The notes beneath the pieces were generated by a model, which saw only the letters and a list, made by a program, of their open reading frames with translations, was not told the origin of the DNA and made no database searches. A stretch of DNA of 64,000 bases, from contig JAODTK010005773.1 of the NCBI GenBank assembly GCA_026419785.1, positions 62,001 to 126,000 on the forward strand. Reading direction: 5' to 3'. Origin of the DNA: Sclerodactyla briareus (taxonomy: Eukaryota > Echinodermata > Holothuroidea > Dendrochirotida > Sclerodactylidae). Numbering within the stretch: position 1 is the stretch's first letter; every line of letters begins with the position of its first letter. The position numbers and the translations under genes were made by a program. Of the stretch, positions 56,590 to 64,000 are shown piece by piece.

Positions 56590-56988
56590 TCAGGCTGGGA
56601 TTCCATAGATGCGTATGCGTATGTGAAAATCGCCATTTCACGTGAACTGGGCGGGGGCTAGGGTTTGACTATGTTCTATTCAGTTTGCCACGACATAGAT
56701 ATTGGTCCACAGAAGCCAAAATTTCCTAAATGAGCGAACCAACTCTGAATAAGGCGATAAAAGCACATGTACCAAGGCGGATGCGTATCCCCGCGAATGA
56801 ATTCTATGGAATATCTGTCCTTAAAAAGCCAAGCAACCGACAATATGCATGGCTGCTGCCTTTAGTATGATCTTTTCGCATATACTCATAGTGTTTTCTC
56901 TTCTGAAACGACCGTTCGTTTTCGTAATATGTGATTTTCACATCGAGCCCGGATACGCATGTACGCAATCTATGGAATCCTATAGCCT
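56590..56988. mobile_element. MITE with long TIRs, copy 2
   Basis: The left end AGGCTGGGATTCCATAGATG and CGTATGCGTATGTGAAAATC is matched inverted by GTGATTTTCACATCGAG, GATACGCATGTACGCAATC and TATGGAATCCTATAGCCT, a TIR of about 45 bp with small gaps. A partial extra copy of the end lies inside (56,775-56,815). ACT occurs on both sides, a possible 3-bp target duplication. Copy 1 is at 5,272-5,616. Confidence 0.65.
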
Positions 56989-58019
56989 CACTATACTGGA
57001 CCGCTTGGTTTTAGGCTATACGATTACAGCTACAGGTTGCCTCTAACTGGCATAACGAACAAGCTGTACCATTTCCACAACGTATTTTAGTGAAGCTCAT
57101 CACCCCTGTCAGTCAACTAGGAGTAGGAGCAGGCCTGTAATCTCTGATCTTCAATTATAATGCGCACACTAAAGCATTGGGACATAAAAGGCTCTAGCCT
57201 ACCTTAGTGAGTCATTTCGGTTGTTATCCTTGACTTGAAGACAATGGACAAAGAAGCGACCGGGAATGGCAAAGCTTTGTTTTGATGCTGCTTTCCGAAA
57301 TATTTTCCTAGCAGAGATAGGGCGCGAAGGCGAACCTATGAAAAAGAATGCAAGTGTATTTCGGATGGAAATCAGTGAATATCATATACTGTCAATTCTA
57401 TATTTATACTGGATCTAAGAAACAATGTATAGCATGCAATGAAAAGATAGCTCTGTGACACAAAACATAAGTTGAAAATTAAAATTTCTTCGCCGCGCTA
57501 TCTCGATGAGAAAAAATCTTTTTTAATACCAACCGGGTACGGTGGCCGAGGAGGATCAAACAAGAGAATAAATTGTAACTAGAGAACCATAGTTCAGTAG
57601 CTCAAACCGGACAAATTTGTAGTGAAACTGAATATGATGTGTTATTGGAGTGCATTTATTTCAGTCATACTGTACTGACCTTTGCTGATACTGAGAGAGC
57701 ATCATGAGTATACAACTTCATTGTGAGAGGAAATATAGTTTTTCACACAATGGCCCATTAGGCTCGTTCATAATCTAAAATCTCAATATAATAATAATAA
57801 TATAATATAATATAATCATAATAATATAACATAATAATAATAATTAGATTAATTTTAGATAGCGAAAAATCAAACCGAGGTGCTCTAATACGCTAACAGA
57901 ACAATAGTGGGAGGTAACAGCATAAACGGTTCAAACAATAACAATAAAAACATGCCTCTGACCTTGACCTTGGGTGGTCAACTGTCACCCCCAGTCAATG
58001 AATAATAATATACTTTAAG
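56989..58019. other. no gene; (AAT)n microsatellite
   Basis: An AT-only stretch of ATAATA/ATAAT repeats lies at 57,785-57,846. Otherwise the sequence is single-copy-like. Confidence 0.5.
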
Positions 58020-58410
58020 TGCAAACCTGCAAATTGCATACAATTCTACAATTTGAACAAAATTGCGGGTAAGTACCCCCTTTAATGACTTCCCCCTACA
58101 ATTCCTGTGCGACCCCTAATACGACTACAAGATTATACTGTTCAAATCATGGCAATCTTGACCTATCTGCCGGAGAAAAGCATTTTGCAGTTTTCGCACA
58201 TAATTGTCCATTATGCCCCTTTACTGCCCTTTGACCTTGCCCATTTAAGGTAACAATGATGACCCATGGCCATACACATGTTGACGAAGTGTGTTAATAT
58301 ACATCGAATTATTAGATTTAAGGGCCAAAAACATGCAATTTGCATAGTAATTTTACAATTTGAACATATGCCTACTACCCCTTTAATGATCTTTCACCTC
58401 CAATTCTGTC
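58020..58410. repeat. Two diverged tandem units of about 310 bp
   Basis: The set GCAAATTGCATAC, TTTACAATTTGAACA, TACCCC, TTTAATGA and CAATTC occurs at 58,028-58,105 and again at 58,333-58,410. Style and words (TGACCTTGACC, CCAAATGCCCC) suggest kinship with families F2 and F3. Confidence 0.45.
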
Positions 58411-59545
58411 TAAACCAAATGCCCCTATCATAGGGCCCACACCAAAACTGGGCCTTTGGTCCTAAATCCCAGGACACATGAAGTTACAGCCAAATCAGGC
58501 CAGCACTAAATGACTGAAACAACAGCACACTGGATGTGCAACAAGAATTTGTGGAGATACTGTATTTTTGCCGTAATTTCATAAATTGTCCCTAGAAAGC
58601 CCAATTAAATAAATTCCCCCGTAAACACCCTCCATGGCCCTCTACCCAATGACCACTACATGTAACTTGAAGGGAAATCATTGAACTTGTAGAAGAGATG
58701 CATTTCCCCCCCCCCAAAAAAAAGTAAAAACTTTAAATGGGTTGTGAAATTCATGAAAAGGGCCCTCTGGCCCAAGTGGGACCTAAAAATCCTAGCGATT
58801 TTTCACTACGAAGTAAAGTCAAAATCTTGAGACTCAATATCCAAAATTTCGACTCTGTTAGTCAAAAGGTTGGCTTTTCTGTTGTTGCGATTATTGCTTG
58901 CTTCTTCTTTCCTTCATAGTTCAGGAAGTAGACCTCCTGATCCCCCACGGGTTTCTGGTCAACTTTCACATTGTAAATGTATTAATGTAATCTGTAGAAC
59001 AGCATTTATCGTGTAAAAACATTGACCAATAAGTAAATTTTTTGGGATTGTGTATCTCTACATAGTTAAAACGTACAGTGGCGTGGCTAGACCTCTTGCA
59101 TGTGGGGGGCTAATAAATGTTGTGGGAGGGCTGCGACCGCCTTTAATACGTGGAGCGCCAATTACTAAGGGTTGGCGCGGAGCGCACTGGAGATTTTGAG
59201 GGCCTGAAGATCCCTCGAATAGCATGAAATAGTCACTGTTCCTGAGCCATTCGATGCTGTTCCACATCGGTTATTATGTTCCGAAATTTTCATCCCTGAA
59301 AAGTTATCTCATGGTTTTTCTTCAATTCTTTGCCACGCCGAAGAGGCATATGTTTCTTTTCTGGGTATCACGTACATTAGCTACTGCCCATATATGTAAT
59401 AACCCGTCGAGAGAACTGTGCCCTATTGACGTCTACTACGACTGGTTGCAGTTTTTTGCGCTGTCCGGACCATGTTCATGTTATATACTTATAGGCAACA
59501 TGAGACCAGCCCAATTACCCCAATCTTAACTTCATTTTTGACGAG
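58411..59545. other. no gene; possible transposon tip at 59,079
   Basis: A C-run lies at 58,708-58,717. At 59,079 the words CAGTGGCGTGGCTAGACC, then TGTGGGGGGC, resemble a transposon terminus type common in invertebrate genomes, but I found no matching right end. Open frames of 60-90 codons have no motif. Confidence 0.35.
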
Positions 59546-59878
59546 TTGTGTGAGAGGAGGAAGCGGACGCCAAAAAAGAGCTGTTGGTGGTTAGATCCAG
59601 GTATTTGGGCACAATTCCGGCGATTTTATGATTTCCCCTATTCAACTGATCCAGTTTTCCGCCCATTTGTTGGTCGATTTTTCAGTCCCTTTCCACCGGA
59701 AAAGCGTGGACTCTCCGTGCTTGCCCTCCGCCACCTTTCACCCGCCATTTCCTTGATGTTCGTAATAAACCTAGGAGTAGCGGTAACCGCAGTCATTGGA
59801 ACTTCCCCTATACAAACCCGAACGCCAACGCACTCGGTGGCTCTGGCATCTGCAAACATCTACAACCCTACCACTTAG
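59546..59878 (+). pseudogene. PIF/Harbinger (HARBI1-like) transposase remnant
   Basis: The plus-strand frame encodes RKRTPKKSCWWLDPGIW, FRRFYDFPYSTDPVFRPF, then FPPEKRGLSVLALRHLS and ISLMFVINLGVAVTAVIG. The order of a basic-Trp segment before a pro-Trp/Ile element, a short D-x-x-x-F-x-x-F segment, EKR-x-L-x-x-x-LRHL and a helix-turn-helix-like region is that of the N-terminal part of HARBI1-type transposases. The catalytic DDE region is not recognisable downstream, where frames are broken. Similarity is moderate, and compensating frameshifts are likely inside. Confidence 0.4.
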
Positions 59879-60599
59879 ACGGTTTGAATTCGTGCGTCCT
59901 GAATTATATGATATAACCGAAATTAGACAATTCGCGCAGTTATGGCTTTACTGAAGACGCCGCAACCAAAACATTGCCTCTACTCACCGCGATTTCATAT
60001 TCTGAGTCTGATTGTCAAAATTCACCCTCTTCGAGTTCACAATGCGCAACATAATAATTCCCACCTTCTGGAGTAGAGGGACAATTAAGGGTCCATTTTA
60101 CCTGAATGGGTGGGCGCACTCCACCATCAAAAATTGTTGGTGGGGGCCTGCCGCGCTGCCCCTAGTTTTCCCCCCCCTCCACAATGTCATTTACATCCGC
60201 CATAGCGGGGCAAGGCGGCGTTAAACCCTCGATTTGTCTATTAACTTTTCAACACAAATCGACGGTGATAAAAGAGCGCACGGCTCAGTAATTCTGTTTT
60301 GGGGACCAGAGACCTTGGAACTGGATGTTGAACCATGGGCTCCTGGCTATCGTAGGTTTCTGCATGTGCGAGAGAAATCAAATCATGTGTATTGCATATG
60401 TCCCGCAAGTACGTTTACTATTTAAATTCCCTTGTTCCTGTTCTTTCTGTCGTTTTCTCTTTCAACGTCTCCAATGTTTTCCACCAAATGACCAGCCAAT
60501 CTAAAAACCATAACCAAGGGTTCACCTACCCCCACCCCCCCCCCCCCCCCCAAAAAAAAGGAATATGCACCCGAATTTCACCTTGACTGAACATTCCGG
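59879..60599. other. no gene recognised; C-run at 60,536
   Basis: Possible continuation of the transposase remnant without an open frame. Includes C/A-rich runs at 60,530-60,560. Confidence 0.35.
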
Positions 60600-61784
60600 A
60601 CTAGTCGTATTCACAAGGTTTTTTCTTTAGGTTTCCCACCTCTGGTTGGTTATAGCTGGACTCTGACCTGACCCCAAAACAATGGGATCATTGTTATTAT
60701 CATGGGGGACACACCTTCCAAGTATGGCTTGACCTAAAAAAACCTCCATCTTGGGTCGAGTCACTATGTTCACCCGCAAAATTTGCGAAATATGAATTTT
60801 CCCACTAGAACTCCCAATCCAAACCAGAAACAAGGTTTCAAGGCTTGACAATCAACTTCAAACCAACTCGCCAGGTCGGGCAAGCTGGTTCCAAAAGTCC
60901 CTTGCCCTGATAATTTTTCCATTGCTCCGCAAAACACAAGAGTTTTTTGACCCCCCCCCCCCCCCCCCATTAGAAAGCTGTATAACCAATTTTCAACCTG
61001 ACTGGTCAGGCATTCGGACTCATCGTGTCACCAAGATTTGTCCGACTTCGAACCTTTTCTGACACCCAAAACAATAAGGGGATTATGGGGCATTTGGGGA
61101 ACCAAATACCTTGCATGAGATTCCTCCATCCAGGTGGGGTCTAGTTCCTGCATGTTGCAACAGAACCAAAATGGTCCCAAATATATCATTGTTCATCACA
61201 GTTTCCCAGAAATGCGTATTGCCCCAGTCCACACCAGAAACCATAGGGATCATTGTACTCCTCATATATAAGGAAGCTGCCAACTAAATTTCAACCTGTA
61301 GGGTTCAGGCATTCTGGACTATCTTGTTAACAAGTTCAGATCTTGACCTCTCTTGACCTCCAGAATGCCACCTTTAAAAAAAACCATTTCTTACATACCA
61401 CAAAACAACAGGGACATGTACTGATGTATTGGGAACCTACATACGAAGTATGAGCTTCAATGATCTATCCTGGTGGGATAGAGCTACTGTGTTAAACAAA
61501 CTAAAATTGGCCAGAATATAATTTTTTCACATTTTTCATTTCCCCCCGAAACCGGACTCCAGTCTGCCCCCCAAAAATAGCCTGGGTCATTTACTCCCTA
61601 TAAGGAAACTGAATACTGAATTTCAACCTGATCGGGTCAGGCATCACTGGACTTATCTTGTTACAAGGTTTCCCGTCCTTTGCTCATCTAGACCTAGGTA
61701 CCATTTGACCTGTGCCGACAGTGCTTAGTTCGGTCACGCTGGGGATCAGTCAAGGAATCACTAATCCTTTTGGCTTCCTTGTCT
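60600..61784. mobile_element. Diverged long copy of repeat family F2 with inverted right tip
   Basis: Units with CCCAAAACAATGGGATCATT, TCAACCTGACTGG, CATTCTGGACT and GACCTCTCTTGACCTC recur about every 300 bp, as in the 30.6-31.6 kb copy. The right tip at 61,749-61,780 (GTCAAGGAATCACTAATCC, TTTTGGCTTCCTT) is the reverse complement of the left tip of other F2 copies, showing that a complete F2 has long TIRs. C-runs at 60,952-60,968 interrupt it. Confidence 0.6.
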
Positions 61785-61887
61785 CCTAAATGGCAATGAC
61801 AATAGTAAACCAAAGCTTCACCAAATATTCATTTTTTATAACTGTTTATTATCATGTCACGTACTTCCTACTTTTTGACGGGAGGGT

Positions 61888-62382
61888 TTGGTGTGTTGGG
61901 CTGAAAGTCCCCCTAGCGAATGCACGGGTCGCACACACGGCGTAGAGGCCGTGGAGGCGATTTTTTCTCTTCTTATCAGTACTCCTTACGAAGGCATGGA
62001 CTTCGGATTTTTGCACCACGTCCCTGCAGCGGTGCGGGGGACTGGCATTCCGATGACCCTGTCAGGCCAGGGCGAAGTCAAGCATCAGATGCACTCTGGA
62101 GGACGCGGGTTCGTATATTTCCGCAATGCAGCTATCCGCTTTTCCTGGCGCAATATTCACATTGTTAAAGCTGTCATACCTAAACACTGGGATAGGCAAC
62201 GGACAATACCTCAATGGGAGAATTCAACAGCCGGTAATATTGAGGTAGCCTCTGGCATGGGTAGGACCGGCGAAGATACCCTGTCGGCCATTCGACGTTG
62301 GTTCATCATTCTGAGGATCAGAGCTTGGTCGGGGGTTGGGGGGGGGGGGGGGTTGAAGATACCATGGAAAAAAATAACGTAA
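61888..62382 (+). CDS. Hypothetical 164-codon ORF, unrecognised
   Basis: This is the longest uninterrupted ATG-to-stop frame in the window. The peptide has protein-like segments (EAIFSLLISTPYEGMDFGFL, GEVKHQMHSGGRGFVYF, IRRWFIILRIRAW) but no family that I know. There is no good Kozak context and no splice evidence. The last part translates a G-run (62,336-62,352) and is probably not coding. A transposon ORF fragment or chance are the alternatives. Confidence 0.2.
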   Translation: MVCWAESPPSECTGRTHGVEAVEAIFSLLISTPYEGMDFGFLHHVPAAVRGTGIPMTLSGQGEVKHQMHSGGRGFVYFRNAAIRFSWRNIHIVKAVIPKHWDRQRTIPQWENSTAGNIEVASGMGRTGEDTLSAIRRWFIILRIRAWSGVGGGGGLKIPWKKIT

Positions 62383-62689
62383 GATTGAAACGCAGGGGCG
62401 GCTGTTGAATAATAGTCGACATGATAATATGACCTGCTTATAAAGTGCTTTAATATCGATATTTGAAGCGCTTTAAATGATACACTGCTGAAACGCCTTA
62501 ATACAGGGCCCTAATACAAAACAGCTATGTATCAAACGACTGAAATATTTCGTGAAGAGTATGGCTTCAATTATATTTGAAGTGTTTAAAATACCCACCA
62601 TCGGAGCAACTGTGGTAAGCGGTTCAACAAACGCGACGCACACACATATGGCAACTATAGATGTGCTATGTGGCTCAAAACCGTGTTTT

Positions 62690-63850
62690 TTCTCCGGGCC
62701 GGATAAAACGAGTTTTCATTGGTAACTCAGTTTTTCGCTGTCGATAAACTCGGTTCAATCGCCTGGAACTCTCCTGCTTTTCGCCGATACTAATCAGTTC
62801 AATCGATGACTACGATTTTCGGTTTATAAACCCCGTTTATTCGCTCGTAAACTGTTTTTCGAACTCACTATGCATGTTGCTTCGGTCGATAAACAGAGTT
62901 TAATCGAAAAACCCGTGATCGAGGCTTTGCTTATCAAAAAACACTGTTCATCGCCGATAAACTGCGTTTTTTTTCGAATTGCATTTGCCAAAACCCTGCT
63001 TTCCCGCTCGATAAACCGTTTTTTCGCGATAAAACCAATTTATCGACAAGCCAAATTTGCACTTTCAATAACTCAGTTAATCGGCAATGATCAAACTGAG
63101 GTTTATCGGTCGAATAAACCAGTTTTTTTTTCGCGCTTGTCGCGCCAGTGCTTGTTATAACCTGTCAATCATTATATCCGGCGTTCGGGATATTATGATA
63201 TGCCTTCGCAGTAACCGTCGCGTCCGCCGGAAGATTTTCCTGTTTACGCATAACTCTTCACGCTTTATCGATAATTGGACACTACAAAATGAGCTGCGTA
63301 CGTTACTTAAGGCCATATCCCGTGTGGACGGGCCTTATCTTGTCGCAGTCCTCGCGCATGTCCGTTTTTGGTTTCGGTTTGACTTTTCACTCTTCACCAT
63401 TTGTATGCGCTATGCACAATGTTACATGCCTAATCGCTACAGCCGCGCCGCCCCATTGAGCGCTGTGCTGGCCGGAACATGTGCTAAGTATGACACGTGA
63501 CCCCTTCGATAACAGTTTCCCTCCGGAAAAGATTCGATAAACTCAGTTTATCGGTCGATGAACAGGGTTTTTCCAAAACTGCTTTTCCTCTCGATAAACT
63601 GATTCATCTCAGATCCCCAAACCCCGCTTTTCGAAGTTTGTCGAACGATAAAACTGAATTTATCGCTGAGAAATTCTGGTTTTTCAAGTAGAAACAGATT
63701 TAACCCTGAAAACAAAAGTGGGCTTTTGGGCTTGATAAACCAGAGTTTTTTCCGCCCGAAAAACCTGTTTATCGCCGTAAAACTGAGTTTATCGACCGAT
63801 CAGCACGAGTTATGGCCGAAAAACACGGTTTTATCGAATTATTGCGCATC
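62690..63850. repeat. Field of CGATAAAC/GTTTATCG palindromes
   Basis: Versions of CGATAAACTGAGTTTATCG occur dozens of times, in both arms, at 62,690-63,150 and 63,520-63,850. Spacing is irregular (about 15-60 bp) and single arms with TTTTTCG are mixed in. The central 63,160-63,500 lacks them and instead carries a Helitron-like 5' end. There is no coding value. Confidence 0.75.
63177..63490 (+). mobile_element. Helitron-like element inserted in the palindrome field
   Basis: The sequence after A at 63,176 is TCCGGCGTTCGGGATATTAT, followed by GTCGCGTCCGCCGGAAG, TTTACGC and CACGCTTTATCGAT. These match, in order, the 5' region of Helitrons B1 and B2. The 5' hairpin is shortened. The 3' end is uncertain: GGCCGGAACATGTGCTAAGT near 63,470-63,489 might be a decayed terminus. 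A 137-codon frame crosses this element but has no motif. Confidence 0.45.
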
Positions 63851-64000
63851 TGGCTTGCCATACCTCCGATAAGAACAGTCCTCTTCCCTAGAACTTGTGA
63901 TACAAGTTGGTTGGTAAGTCGTTGTGACTACAAGCGAAGCGCGCGCCTCGTCGTCCCGCTAGTTAGAAGCTCTTCCAGGTATGCCGTACAAATATGGATC
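63851..64000. other. window end, nothing recognised
   Basis: Short flank after the palindrome field. No feature is supported. Confidence 0.4.

Noticed and set aside
63087..63500. 137-codon plus-strand ORF
   Set aside because: It spans palindromic repeats and a Helitron-like end, with no protein motif.
1..64000. rRNA, snRNA or histone genes
   Set aside because: No stretch matched the conserved cores that I could look for by eye.

Overview
The window is nuclear DNA of a multicellular animal, most likely a marine invertebrate. The sequence shows no operons, ribosome-binding sites or long intact ORFs. What is there is short exons bounded by GT/AG splice signals, tRNA-derived SINEs, Helitrons, several terminal-inverted-repeat (TIR) DNA transposons, minisatellites and (CA)n tracts. 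No rRNA or other marker allows a species call, and the lean towards a deuterostome is inference only. Nearly every homologous pair differs by single-base indels, and recognisable exons carry frameshifts next to short homopolymers. Either the assembly is an unpolished long-read one or much of the sequence is decayed, and the two cannot be separated here.

Layout. 0.3-8.3 kb: dispersed repeats (two copies of an element beginning GGCGATCGCC, two SINE copies, one MITE, one hAT-like element with a 79-codon ORF). 8.5-15.2 kb: a 3.1-kb tandem duplication. Each copy holds a nested repeat pair, a short Helitron and about 1.1 kb of a 49-bp minisatellite. 15-21 kb: mostly single-copy DNA without a recognised gene. 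21.8-23.3 kb: a 75-bp minisatellite with a perfect palindrome in each unit. 24.9-26.2 kb, minus strand: exons with C2H2 zinc fingers. 26.5-31.6 kb: coding-like scraps, a piggyBac-type MITE and a repeat with a 305-bp internal period. 31.8-49.4 kb, minus strand: the clearest gene, built of small exons mostly joined in phase 1. Its first three recognisable exons rebuild a nucleoplasmin-like (NPL) domain of the type at the N-terminus of FKBP39/FKBP46 nuclear proteins. It continues into acidic, NLS-like and Ser/Thr/Pro-rich exons. Introns of this gene hold two large Helitrons (3.9 and 2.9 kb) with 600-bp internal tandem repeats, a minisatellite and a LINE reverse-transcriptase scrap. 47-64 kb: more SINE and repeat copies, two MITEs, a PIF/Harbinger transposase remnant, and a terminal field of short palindromes interrupted by another Helitron-like end.

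The most interesting possibility is that the NPL exons and the zinc-finger exons, on the same strand about 6 kb apart, form one gene: NPL domain, acidic/Pro-rich linker, C2H2 fingers. That order resembles plant HD2-type histone deacetylases and differs from the NPL-FKBP order usual in animals. No FKBP domain is visible in the window. Joining the two parts is inference and needs transcript evidence.
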